NCBI GenBank assembly: GCA_030848705.1
Contig: CM061237.1
Span: 82,951,910-83,015,909, forward strand
DNA: 64,000 nucleotides
Direction: 5' to 3'
Source: Heracleum sosnowskyi
Lineage: Eukaryota; Streptophyta; Magnoliopsida; Apiales; Apiaceae
Of this stretch, positions 11,611 through 22,000 are shown piece by piece. The notes beneath the pieces were generated by a model. That model did not search any database, was not told the DNA's origin, and saw only the letters and a program-made list of their open reading frames with translations. Position numbers and translations under genes: made by a program. Position 1 is the first letter of the stretch. The number at the start of each line of letters is the position of its first letter.

Positions 11611-12605
11611 TGTTAGGAATATGTTGTTCTTGATGATAATTATAAAAACACTTAGTAGATTTTGTATTAAGTTATTTTGTAACTGTCAACGGAATAGCAT
11701 GCTTTGCAGTGTTTCGTTGACAGGAAGCTCATCAACGAAATGAGTGATGTAGCAATTGCACTGTACATTACTTCATAGTTTGATATGCAGTTTGTTGAGT
11801 ACTAGATAGGTTTTCTAAGTCATGTTGACTAAATGGTTAGATAGGCAAAATAGGTTGGTTAATTGTAAATATTTAGTGCCTTGTAATTTTGCCTAAGTGA
11901 AGACATGTCAACGGAATGAAGATTACTCTATCAACGAAACAAGGAAGCTCATCAACGAAACAAAGAATAAAGCTATCAACGAAACACATCTCTATGCCAT
12001 CAACGAATCATTATTGCTTTTCTATACAATTGACAAAGTGATAGTGACAGGTTCCTGACAGATCAAAAAGAAGATGTGGAAGTGTACTTTGCATTGGAAA
12101 CCATTAAAATGGACATGGGGAATAAGGAAACATCCCAGTTTCCAATTGGGCTCTTGGGAGTGATCATAATAAGCATGAAGTCAAAAGCAAGGATCTCCAA
12201 GGACCACTGGACAAAGGGATGAAAAGCAAACTATTGGCGGTTACTCATTGTACTATTAGTGTAGCCAAAAATAGGGTTGTAAACTTGGGTTTATATAACC
12301 AAGTGTAGCAGTTACTTTATTTTGTGTGAAGAAAAACAAAGAGTTTGTATTAGCTATCTTTGAGAGCATTTTTCTTCTCTACAACCTTGTAACTGAGCAG
12401 CTGTGTACTTTTGTATCACAGATTATTTCCGCAATAAAAACACTTCAGTTGGATCATCAAACAATCCAACTGAATTATTTATATCTTGTGTTTTTATTTA
12501 TTCAGTTCAGTTTTATTTTATAAAGTGTTTTAGTTTTAAGAAAATATCAAGAATTGTATTCAACCCCCCCCTTCTACAATTCTGTTAGGTCATTTGGGAA
12601 TAACA
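11611..12605 (+). repeat. Copia-B 5' LTR
   Basis: Starts TGTTAGGAAT and ends GGGAATAACA. It contains eight copies of the TCAACGRAA motif family between 11685 and 12010 in both orientations, a TATA box (TTATATAA, about 12291-12298) and an AATAAA-type signal near 12432. Small ORFs inside it recur in the other LTR and are not genes. Confidence 0.97.
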
Positions 12606-12607
12606 AT

Positions 12608-12619
12608 TGGTATCAGAGC
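12608..12619 (+). promoter_or_regulatory. Copia-B primer binding site
   Basis: TGGTATCAGAGC is the perfect complement expected for the plant initiator tRNA-Met 3' end. It lies two bases after the LTR. Confidence 0.96.
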
Positions 12620-12669
12620 AAGCTTCTAACATACAAGAAGTTTAAAGATCAAGACCAAAAACAGAAACC

Positions 12670-15141
12670 ATGGTGAAGAAGGATGCAGGTGTGAAGATAC
12701 CAGTTCTTGATAAAGACAATTACTTTCACTGGAAAGTAAAGATGCATTTACATCTCATGTCTATGGATGAGAGGTATGTAGACTGTATTGAGAAAGGTCC
12801 ACACGTTCCCATGAAGCTTGATTCTAGGGTTGGACTGCCAGATGATGCACCTGATGTAGAGATTCCAAAAACTGTCTCAGAATGGACTGTTGAAGATATT
12901 GCAGAAGTCCATAAAGACAAAAGGACCATGAACATTCTGTTTAATGGTTTGGAGCAAGAGATGTTTGACAATGTTATCAACTGTACAACCTCTAAGGAAG
13001 TATGGGATACTGTTAGAACTCTCTGTGAAGGAACTGAGCAAGTCAGGGAAAATAAAATGCAACTCCTTATACAACAATATGAGCATTTTCATTTTAAAGC
13101 TGGTGAAACCCTAAATGACACGTTTAGTAGGTTTCAAAAGCTTTTGAATGGATTAAAGTTGTATGGGAGGATCTATCAAACCAAGGATTCAAACCTTAAA
13201 TTTCTTAGAGCTCTTCCAAAAGAATGGAAGCCTATGACTGTTTCTCTCAGAAACACTCAAGAGTACAAAGACTACACTCTTGAAAGGCTTTATGGAACCT
13301 TGAAGACTTATGAGCTGGAAATGGAGCAAGATGAGGAAATTGAAAAGGTACAAAAGAAGGGTGGATCTATTGCATTGATTGCATCTGTGAACCAACTTGA
13401 AGATGACAATAAAGAAACTGCAAAGGCCACAACTAGTCGATCTAGTTGTAGGAGTGATGTTAGCAAGGGTAAAGACAAGATGACAGAAGAAGAAGAATCA
13501 GAACCAGCCAACTTGGAGGACTTAGATGAGATTGATGAACACATTGCTTTTCTGTCTAGAAAATTCTCTAAGTTCAAGTTCAAAAGAAACTCAGAAGCAA
13601 GGCCACCAAGAAGAGACTTTCAACCTAGCAAAACAAACTGGATTGAAAAGTCTAAGTCAAAATGTTTCAATTGTGGAATGATTGGTCACTTTGCTGGAGA
13701 CTGCAGAAAGCCCAAGGTTGAGAAGGGCAACAGGAAATTTGAGCCTGTTGATTATAAAAAGAAATACTTTGAACTTCTCAAACAAAAAGAAAAGGCTTTC
13801 ATGTCTCAGGAGTATGATTGGGCTGGTAATGGTGAAGATTCTGATGATGATGTTGAGTATGTCAACTTGGCTCTTATGGCTGACAATCATGAGCAGGAAG
13901 CAAGTTCCTCAAGCAACCAGGTAACAATTACTAATCTTTCTGAGCTTTCTAAAGAGGAATGCGACAGTGCAGTAAATGAAATGTCTACTGTATTATATAA
14001 TTTGCGTGTTACTCTTAAATCACTTACTAAAGAGAATTCTAGAATAAAAGAGACCAATCTGCTCTTAAGTGATAGGAATGCAATGTTAGAAGCACAGCTC
14101 ATTGAATTTGAGAAAATGAGATGTGTTAGTAGGGATGCTAAGAAGGAACTTGAGAACGTGTTACAAAGGGAAGAAATTCTTAAAACACAACTTGAGATAG
14201 AACAAGGTGTGATTGCAAAATGGAAGGATGCCAGGAATGTTGCTGCCAACATAATTAATGTTCAAGGCGTGGAATCCTTCTGTGAGCAATCATGGAAAAG
14301 GAACAAAGAGAAGCTAGGGTATGTTGGTGAAACCTTAGAATCAGAAACTGAGTCAACAAACAACAAGGATCATTTGTTGAAGGTTGATATGTCAACGGAA
14401 TGCAATGTTTCGTTGACAGATGAACCATCAACCGATCAGGCTGTTTCGTTGACAGAGAAAAGAAAAGATAAACTCACTAGACTTAATGACAAGTATGGTC
14501 CGGTCACCAAGAACTTTGTTCAAGGTGAGTCTAGTAAATCAAAGAAAGTTGAGAAGCCTGTTGAGAGAGCTAATGTAGGTAACTTGTCTAACAAGCAATT
14601 GAAAGACAAGTTAGAGAAAGTTCAGGTTGAGGCTAAGGGAAATAAAAAGAATAACAGAAATGGCAAGGTAGGAATTAACAAACACAACAATTACACACCT
14701 GATAAATATGCACCTAGAAAGACATGTGTCAATTGTGGAAGTGTTAATCATTTATCTACTAACTGCAAATCTGTTAAGAAATCTGTTAATGTGAAAATGC
14801 CCAAGCCTGCAATGAACAGTTCCATGCCTAAAATGCCTGTTATGCCTAACATGTTTGCTCCATATGCACAATTTCAGAATCCATATGCTAGCATGCCATT
14901 TGTGCCTAATCCTTACATGAATATGTTTAACATGCCACAAATGCCATGGAACATGAATAACATGATTGTTCCTCCAACTATGCATGCTATGAATGAAAAT
15001 ATGAGCAACCCTCAGAAATCAACACCAAGGGTAAAGATTGATTTGAATCAATCTGAACCCAAAGTGAAAAATGGTACAAAAGGGAATACAAAGGCTAACA
15101 AGACAGGACCCAAGGAAACTTGGGTACCAAAATCGACTTGA
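12670..15141 (+). CDS. gag: Copia-B Gag (long form), 823 aa
   Basis: The ATG at 12670 lies 64 bp after the LTR. Residues about 15-245 are a copia UBN2-type capsid region. A CCHC zinc knuckle lies at 332-345 (CFNCGMIGHFAGDC), followed by an acidic stretch and the NLALMAD segment near 400. The remainder is a coiled-coil region, a basic region, a second CCHC knuckle at 686-699 (CVNCGSVNHLSTNC), a Met/Pro/Asn-rich stretch and the terminal TWVPKST. It would form the particle and bind element RNA. The stop at 15139-15141 lies inside the pol frame, giving a 22-base overlap in the -1 frame. A donor-like site after codon 417 (13920) could remove the whole C-terminal half in a spliced form. Length is about twice that of simple copia Gag, as is usual for Sireviruses. 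Confidence 0.95.
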   Translation: MVKKDAGVKIPVLDKDNYFHWKVKMHLHLMSMDERYVDCIEKGPHVPMKLDSRVGLPDDAPDVEIPKTVSEWTVEDIAEVHKDKRTMNILFNGLEQEMFDNVINCTTSKEVWDTVRTLCEGTEQVRENKMQLLIQQYEHFHFKAGETLNDTFSRFQKLLNGLKLYGRIYQTKDSNLKFLRALPKEWKPMTVSLRNTQEYKDYTLERLYGTLKTYELEMEQDEEIEKVQKKGGSIALIASVNQLEDDNKETAKATTSRSSCRSDVSKGKDKMTEEEESEPANLEDLDEIDEHIAFLSRKFSKFKFKRNSEARPPRRDFQPSKTNWIEKSKSKCFNCGMIGHFAGDCRKPKVEKGNRKFEPVDYKKKYFELLKQKEKAFMSQEYDWAGNGEDSDDDVEYVNLALMADNHEQEASSSSNQVTITNLSELSKEECDSAVNEMSTVLYNLRVTLKSLTKENSRIKETNLLLSDRNAMLEAQLIEFEKMRCVSRDAKKELENVLQREEILKTQLEIEQGVIAKWKDARNVAANIINVQGVESFCEQSWKRNKEKLGYVGETLESETESTNNKDHLLKVDMSTECNVSLTDEPSTDQAVSLTEKRKDKLTRLNDKYGPVTKNFVQGESSKSKKVEKPVERANVGNLSNKQLKDKLEKVQVEAKGNKKNNRNGKVGINKHNNYTPDKYAPRKTCVNCGSVNHLSTNCKSVKKSVNVKMPKPAMNSSMPKMPVMPNMFAPYAQFQNPYASMPFVPNPYMNMFNMPQMPWNMNNMIVPPTMHAMNENMSNPQKSTPRVKIDLNQSEPKVKNGTKGNTKANKTGPKETWVPKST

Positions 15142-15161
15142 TTTGGTTTTATTGTGTGCAG
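13921..15161 (+). other. Candidate facultative intron joining gag to pol (Copia-B)
   Basis: The donor-like site is AACCAG|GTAACA after codon 417 of gag. The acceptor-like site is a T-rich tract ending TGTGTGCAG|GG at 15161. Both cuts are in phase 0, so removing 1,241 nt fuses Gag residues 1-417 in frame with Pol from residue 15, just upstream of the protease. CTTGAT at 15136-15141 is a possible branch point. Retention yields long Gag. Homologous sites occur in Copia-A and C, and the donor in Copia-E. Inference from comparison, not observed splicing. Confidence 0.6.
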
Positions 15162-18100
15162 GGAGACAAAAGGAATCTTTGGTACTTGGATAGTGGTTGT
15201 TCAAGACACATGACTGGTGATTCTACCCTGCTCACAGAGTTTCAGGAAAGAGCTGGCCCTTGTATTGCTTTTGGAGATGACAGCAAAGGCTACACAAAGG
15301 GATATGGCTTGATTTCAAAAGAGAATGTCATCATAGATGAGGTTGCACTGGTGGATGGTCTTAAGCACAACTTGCTTAGTATCAGCCAACTTTGTGACAA
15401 AGGATTTTTAGTTACTTTTTCAAGAGAAGCCTGTGTTGTTTCTAAAGGAGGAAACAACAATGTGGTAATGACTGGATTCAGAAGGGGGAATGTGTACATT
15501 GCTGACTTTAGTAGCACAAGTTCAGACACCATCACTTGTCTCTTCAGCAAGGCAAGCAAGGATGAAAGTTGGTTATGGCACAAGAAGTTATCCCATCTGA
15601 ATTTCAAAGTTATGAATGATTTGGTGAGGAAAGATCTTGCTAGAGGAATTCCACAGGTGGAGTTCTCCAAGGATGGTTTGTGTGATGCCTGTCAAAAGGG
15701 AAAACAGAAGAAGGCATCATTCAAAAGCAAGACAGAGTCATCAATTGTCCAGCAGCTTGAATTGCTTCATATGGACCTATTTGGCCCTGTAAATGTTATG
15801 TCAATCTTAAAGAAGAAATACTGTCTTGTGATTGTTGATGATTTTTCTAGATTTACATGGACTTTCTTTTTGCACTCTAAAGATGAGGCAAGTGAAATCA
15901 TTATCAATCACATCAAGATGGTAAGCAATCATCCTGATTTCAAAGTAAGAAGGATTAGGAGTGACAATGGGACAGAATTCAAGAATTCAAGCATGAAGGT
16001 GTTCTGTGAAGAAAATGGTATTTTGCATGAGTTTTCAGCAGCAAGAACACCACAGCAAAATGGTGTAGTTGAAAGGAAAAACAGAACACTTATTGAAGCT
16101 GCAAGGACAATGCTAGATGAATCAAAGTTACCTACATATTTTTGGGCTGAGGCAGTTAACACAGCTTGCTTTACTCAAAATATTTCTTTGATTAATCAGG
16201 CCAAAGGAATGACCCCTTATCAGTTACTCAAAAGAAAGAAGCCACTATTAGATTTTCTTCATGTCTTTGGATGCAAGTGCTTTGTTCTGAGAAATCAAGC
16301 TGAGCATTTGGGGAAATTTGAAGCAAAGGCAGATGAAGCAATATTTGTGGGATATGCAGCAGGGAAAGCTTACAGAGTCTATAATCTCAGAATCAACATT
16401 GTTATGGAATCTGTACATGTTGTTTTTGATGATCTCAAAATCCAAGGTCTCTGTGATGAAGGTTTCCATGAAAGTCTTTCTTTTGAAAATGAGGAAGGAG
16501 ATCAAGTGAATCATGATAAGGCTACTGAGAAACAGCCTAAAGTTGTTGTATCTAGCACAGATGAAAGCAGCAGTGAGGATGAAATTGCTGCATTGAGATT
16601 AAAAAGGATAGCTGCTAGCAGACCAACTGGTCATTTTGTTGACAGTCATGATGGTGGATTCGTTGACAGTCAGAATGAGCGTTTCGTTGACAGCCAAAGC
16701 GGTCATACCGTTGATAGTCATAGGAATGCTTCTAGAAGTGATCAATTAGGGACAACAAACTCAGGGGGAGTTTCTCAAGGACAAATATCCAATCAAGGCA
16801 ATCATGATCATGAAGCTACGTCTTCAAGAGCAAATCTACCTCCCTCAAGGAAATGGACTAAAGATCATCCCTTTGAACTTATTATAGGTGATGTTTCTTC
16901 AAAAGTCCAAACTAGAAGAGCAACTCAAGAAGAATGTCTATATAGTAGCTTTCTGTCTCAAGATGAGCCAAAGAAAGTTGAGGATGCACTTCTAGATCCA
17001 GATTGGGTTTTAGCCATGCAAGAAGAGCTAAACCAATTTGAGAGAAACAACGTTTGGAAGCTGGTGCCCAGGCCTAATGACAGGAGTGTTATAGGCACAA
17101 AGTGGGTGTTCAGAAACAAGATGGATGAAAATGGCATAGTCACAAGGAACAAAGCTAGACTGGTTGCAAAAGGCTACTCACAGGAAGAGGGAATTGATTT
17201 TGATGAAACCTTTGCTCCTGTTGCAAGACTAGAAGCAATAAGGATTTTCCTAGCCTATGCAGCCCATGCCAATTTCAAAGTCTATCAAATGGATGTGAAG
17301 AGTGCTTTTCTGAATGGGGAATTGGAAGAGGAGGTGTATGTAAGTCAACCTCCTGGTTTTGAAGACGATGATTTTCCAGACTATGTGTACTTCCTTCTCA
17401 AAGCACTCTATGGTTTGAAACAAGCACCTAGAGCCTGGTATGACACTCTCTCACAGTTCCTCCTTGAGAATCATTTCACTAGAGGTACTGTAGATAAAAC
17501 TCTTTTTCACAGGGTTGTAAATGGCTCTACTTTACTTGTTCAAATTTATGTAGATGATATAATCTTTGGGTCTACAGATGTGAAACTTTGTCAAAAGTTT
17601 GCCAAGCTTATGCAAAGTAAATATGAAATGAGCATGATGGGAGAATTAACTTACTTTCTTGGTCTCCAAGTAAAGCAAGTTAATGAAGGCATTTTCATTA
17701 GTCAAACAAAATACATTCATGATTTATTAAAGAAGTTTAACCTAATGGAATGCTCTCCTGCCAAAACTCCCATGCCTACTGCCACCAAACTTGAATTGAA
17801 TACTAAGGAAAAATCTGTGGACATTTCAAGTTACAGAGGCATGGTAGGCTCACTTTTATATTTAACAGCTAGTAGACCTGATATTATGTTTGCTACATGT
17901 CTATGTGCTAGATTTCAGGCTGACCCTAGAGAATCCCATTTAGTTGCTATTAAAAGAATTTTCAGGTATCTCAAAGGAACACCAAACCTTGGCATTTGGT
18001 ATCCTAGAGAATCTGGTTTTGAACTAATTGGTTATTCAGATGCAGACTTTGCAGGATGTAAAATTGACAGGAAAAGTACAACTGGAACCTGTCAATTCCT

Positions 18101-18491
18101 AGGAAACAAGCTTGTGTCATGGTTCAGCAAGAAACAAAACTCAGTTTCTACCTCCACAGCTGAGGCTGAGTATATTGCAGCTGGAAGTTGTTGTGCACAG
18201 ATTTTATGGATGAAAAACCAACTACTTGATTATGGATTAAGAGTTGAGAAAATTCCTATTTTCTGTGACAACACTAGTGCCATTGCCATTACTGAGAATC
18301 CAGTGCAGCATTCAAGGACCAAGCACATTGACATCAAGTACCATTTCATTAGAGAACATGTTATGAATGGTACTGTGGAGTTACATTTTGTTCCAAGTGA
18401 ACAACAACTTGCAGACATCTTTACCAAGCCACTTGATGAATCAACATTCTCAAGATTAGTAAGTGAGCTAGGTATGCTAAATTTCTCTTAA
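15120..18491 (+). CDS. pol: Copia-B Pol polyprotein (protease-integrase-RT-RNase H)
   Basis: The frame opens before 15120 and has no ATG until the protease motif, so it needs fusion to Gag by frameshift or splicing. Numbering from 15120: aspartic protease DSG at residues 24-26; integrase zinc region around 150-200; integrase catalytic D219, D282, E318 with the expected D(35)E spacing; RT with KSAFLNGELEEEV and YVDDIIFGST (Y810); RNase H with TAEAEYIAAG near 1015. It ends GMLNFS. Between integrase and RT a variable linker carries four FVDS-type repeats (16634-16720) that encode the element's TTCGTTGAC motif. All recognised catalytic residues are present and I see no break. Confidence 0.96.
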   Translation: MGTKIDLIWFYCVQGDKRNLWYLDSGCSRHMTGDSTLLTEFQERAGPCIAFGDDSKGYTKGYGLISKENVIIDEVALVDGLKHNLLSISQLCDKGFLVTFSREACVVSKGGNNNVVMTGFRRGNVYIADFSSTSSDTITCLFSKASKDESWLWHKKLSHLNFKVMNDLVRKDLARGIPQVEFSKDGLCDACQKGKQKKASFKSKTESSIVQQLELLHMDLFGPVNVMSILKKKYCLVIVDDFSRFTWTFFLHSKDEASEIIINHIKMVSNHPDFKVRRIRSDNGTEFKNSSMKVFCEENGILHEFSAARTPQQNGVVERKNRTLIEAARTMLDESKLPTYFWAEAVNTACFTQNISLINQAKGMTPYQLLKRKKPLLDFLHVFGCKCFVLRNQAEHLGKFEAKADEAIFVGYAAGKAYRVYNLRINIVMESVHVVFDDLKIQGLCDEGFHESLSFENEEGDQVNHDKATEKQPKVVVSSTDESSSEDEIAALRLKRIAASRPTGHFVDSHDGGFVDSQNERFVDSQSGHTVDSHRNASRSDQLGTTNSGGVSQGQISNQGNHDHEATSSRANLPPSRKWTKDHPFELIIGDVSSKVQTRRATQEECLYSSFLSQDEPKKVEDALLDPDWVLAMQEELNQFERNNVWKLVPRPNDRSVIGTKWVFRNKMDENGIVTRNKARLVAKGYSQEEGIDFDETFAPVARLEAIRIFLAYAAHANFKVYQMDVKSAFLNGELEEEVYVSQPPGFEDDDFPDYVYFLLKALYGLKQAPRAWYDTLSQFLLENHFTRGTVDKTLFHRVVNGSTLLVQIYVDDIIFGSTDVKLCQKFAKLMQSKYEMSMMGELTYFLGLQVKQVNEGIFISQTKYIHDLLKKFNLMECSPAKTPMPTATKLELNTKEKSVDISSYRGMVGSLLYLTASRPDIMFATCLCARFQADPRESHLVAIKRIFRYLKGTPNLGIWYPRESGFELIGYSDADFAGCKIDRKSTTGTCQFLGNKLVSWFSKKQNSVSTSTAEAEYIAAGSCCAQILWMKNQLLDYGLRVEKIPIFCDNTSAIAITENPVQHSRTKHIDIKYHFIREHVMNGTVELHFVPSEQQLADIFTKPLDESTFSRLVSELGMLNFS

Positions 18492-19031
18492 TTATTTTTG
18501 AGATATTTGCAAGTTAAAATGCAGCCAGAAACTTGCTATGTTTTTCTGTGAATTAATTTTCTTAAGAAAAAGTGAAATTTTGTCTAAGTCAAAATTACTA
18601 TGTCAACGAAACGAACCATTTCGTTGACAGTCTTAGCAGTTTTCTGGGTGTTTCGTTGATAGATCTTTTATATCAACGAAACGCAGCTTTATCAACGAAA
18701 TAAGACGGGACTTTAACCGCCCAATCCTGATTCGTTGATTTAGCGCTTTTAATCTGAACCGTTGTAATTTGACACGTCTTTTACCACGATCTATGCATAC
18801 ACCCCTGTAAGTATAAATCATGGTAATACTTTAAGAGTAACGGTTATATTTTTAAGCCAATCAAGTAATTTACATTTATTATTGGATTCATTTTCTGAGA
18901 ATTTTTGGGGGAGTATTTAAGAAATTTTATTTTCATTATTTCTTTTTACCTGTTCTCAAAAATTCCAAAGGCTTTTTCTCTCTTCTTCTCTCTAACAAGC
19001 AATTCAGTTCGAAGCTTTCCTTTAATCAACA
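18492..19031 (+). other. Copia-B spacer between pol and ORF3
   Basis: Non-coding. From 18602 to 18739 it has six copies of TCAACGAAA or its complement, some as facing pairs able to form hairpins. At 18907-18913 a GGGGGAG purine tract resembles the main polypurine tract. TATTTAA at 18914-18920 is a possible TATA box 112 bp before ORF3. Confidence 0.75.
18914..18920 (+). promoter_or_regulatory. TATA-like box upstream of Copia-B ORF3
   Basis: TATTTAA directly follows a PPT-like GGGGGAG. Position relative to the ATG is similar to Copia-A and C. A pyrimidine-rich tract with CTAAC and CAG (about 18970-19008) just before ORF3 could alternatively be a splice acceptor. Confidence 0.35.
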
Positions 19032-22000
19032 ATGGCACCTATAGTCAAGCTTATGTCTGCTGGAGGGTTCATCTATGAGAAGAACAACTCCATCCCTTTT
19101 GTTGTCAAGGAAAACCCGAACAGCCTGTTCTTCAAAATGATGGATTTCATGAAGAATTGCAAGTTGAGCTATGCAATGTTTCACTCTACACCACTCTACA
19201 ATGAGATAATCGAGGAAATTTGGACCTCATGTGAGTATAGTGGAACAAACTGCACACTACAATTCACCCTTCAAGGTAATGAGTACATAGTTAATTCTGA
19301 TGTTTTGCAAGCATGTTTACATATTCCTGATAATAACTGTGATGCTTTGCCTACTAACACTGAAATAACTACCATGCTAAATTCTATAAACTACTCTTTG
19401 CCTACTGATAATCTGGGTAGAATAATTAGGAGAGGTTTGGTTAGGGAATACAGTTATTTAGCTGATGCATTCATTAAGGTCTTTTCTGGAAAGATTAGTA
19501 ATTTTGATGCATTAACTAACTCTATGTTAATTCTCCTAACCATGCTTCTAAATGATAGATATCACAACTTTAGCACCCAACTTATGTATGAAATTGGTGC
19601 TAAGTTGGGTGACAAAGCAAATAGGAAGAAAAATATCTATTATGCTAGGTTTCTGATGATGTTGGCTAACCATGTTAGTCCAGCACCATTAGTTATCTCT
19701 AACCCTAATGCCAGGTTCGAGTGCTTTGTGCAAGAAAAGAGAGTATTGACAGACATACTGAGGCTGAACCACAATGGTGATGTTCCAGTGGTGTATCTGC
19801 CAATCATTGAGGTAACTACTACTATCCCTGTTAGTGTAGCTAACTCCTCTACTGTTTTACCTTCCAATGTTGCTATGGAGTCTGTAGCTGTGACCCAACA
19901 GGCTCCTACCCTAGCAACAAAACCTAAATCAAAGAAATCCTCCAAGCCAACCTCAGGTGCTTCTCAAAAGGCACCTGTTGTAAAAACTACCACACAACCT
20001 AAGGGGAGTGAGTCTGGAGTTGTAAGAGGTGAGGGTAGGGGTGAACATCAAAGAAACCCCAAGGATAAGGAAGGACAGGTTAGTGTGTACCAGCCAAGCC
20101 CCATTGTGTCTTCCCAACAAGGCACAATGAGTAAAATGGATTTAACCACAAGTCTAATTGCATCCTCCCAAAAGGATGTGATTATTGAAACAAGCTCTCC
20201 ACCAAGAGCACAGTCCAAGAGGGTAAGGGACACTTCAAGCCCAAAGTCTACATTTTCCCAATACCAAAGGAGAGTGAAGCAAAAGTCCAAGGGTACACAG
20301 GGTGCACACACACTGGAAGCAACACTTCCAGTTTCTCAAATTCAGTTTGATGTAACCCCTATCATTTCTCTGGGGTTACAGTCCCATTCTCTAAACATCA
20401 ATCTTGAATTATCTCCATCAAATTCACCAACTCAATCTTTAGATGTGGACATGATCCATACATCTATTCCTGATTCTCCAACTCTAATCTTGGAGAAGCC
20501 CCACTCTGAAGCTGGTGGCCATCACTTGTTAAGTGATTTGTTGGGCCATCAACCAATTTTTCCTGAAGTTGCAAGGGGATCTGTGGACCAATCTTTAAAA
20601 TCAATCACCACAGACTCTACTGTAATTTCTCATTCTCAAAGTGCTTTCTTGACTTCATCAACGAAACAGTCTATTTCGTTGACAAGTGTTTCTCCATCAA
20701 CGGTATCCATACCGTTGACAGTTCAAACTACCATTCCGTTGATAGTTCACTCTGCACCTTTAATTGAAAATCAAGTTGTTCCCACAACTAGTGCAGATGA
20801 TCTAGTGGTAGTTGAGACACTTCTAGGACTGAGAGGGAGTGAAACTGAGAGGCTGGCTTGCAGCCAGGCAAAAGGAGAGAATGTGAGTGAGAGGCTGGCT
20901 ATTTCTTCCAGCCAGGCAAAAGGAGAGATTGAGAGTTCCACCTTAGAAGGTGAAGGTGAGGGTGTGAGAGGTGTGAGCCATGGGGAGCCCATGATGCAAG
21001 AACAGAGTGGAGAGAGAGAAGGGACTACAGGCGAAATAAGGATGGAAGCAGCCATTGCTAATGAGTTAATGGAGGTCAGTGAGGGAGAAAGGGAACCTAC
21101 TTTCCAAGAGGTTTATCAACAAACTCTGGATAGTATTTCCCTGGATCCTGAGACCTTTACTCATCCTGTGCCAGCCTATCAAATTATGGCTCAGCAGGGC
21201 AATGTGGAGGCAGAAAGGTCACTAAATCTAATTCATACAACTGCATCAATGCAAAGAGCAAAGGATGCCCTGACCAATCTACCTTCAGGAGCTGCAGCAA
21301 GTGGAGAATTTGAGTTTTCTGATGCTGAGGACAGCTATGGTGATAATCTACAGGTGGCCACCACCTCACAGACTGGGACTTCTGTGGTGCCTCCTACACC
21401 AGGCTGGCTTTCTCAAGGTATGCATGGTAGAGCCACTCTAGATGCTGCTATCTCCAGGCAGTACAATGAAGCCTACTTAGCTCATGAGTCTGCAAATGCA
21501 AGAGACAAGAAATTCTACAAGGCCATCATGGATTCTCTGGAAATTCAAAGGCTACAAATGATGCAGACAAGGATTGAGGCTACAGAAATCAAGGACTCTA
21601 TTAGCAATTTCAGGGATGCTAACTACAGGATGATGGATGAAAAGCTCCCTCTTCTCACTATGTCCAAAATGAACAGGTTTCTCTCTAAGGAACCTGAAGT
21701 GGCTACCTCCTTGAAGACTCTCTCTTCTAGAGTGGACAAGGTGGAAGCTACTTTATCTCAAATGCAAAAGGAACAGGAGAAGCAGACTCAACTTTTGGCC
21801 CAGCTAGTGGCAGCTCAAGGACTCCCAGTTGTCTCTCTTGATGATAACAAAAAGGGGGAGAAATCTCAGGAGCTAACCATTCAAATCACAAAGGTGCTGG
21901 TCCCAACCATCACATTACCACAGGAGCCACTAGCAATGGGGGAGTTTGGAAAGAAGAATAAGGATAGCATTGACTTGATCCAGGAAGCTTCTATGAGGAT

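Noticed and set aside
12326..12588. Small ORFs in the Copia-B LTR (repeated at 24368-24630)
   Set aside because: They are inside LTR sequence downstream of the promoter and overlap each other. There is no protein-like feature.
14521..14530. Strong donor-like CAAG|GTGAGT in Copia-B gag as the partner of the pol acceptor
   Set aside because: It leaves one base of a codon (phase 1) while the acceptor is phase 0, so the product would be out of frame with pol. It has no counterpart that I could see in Copia-A, C or E.
15120..15141. Classical -1 ribosomal frameshift at the Copia-B gag-pol overlap
   Set aside because: The frames do overlap by 22 bases, but I found no canonical slippery heptamer there, and Copia-C has no overlap at all. 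Not excluded for Copia-A or B.
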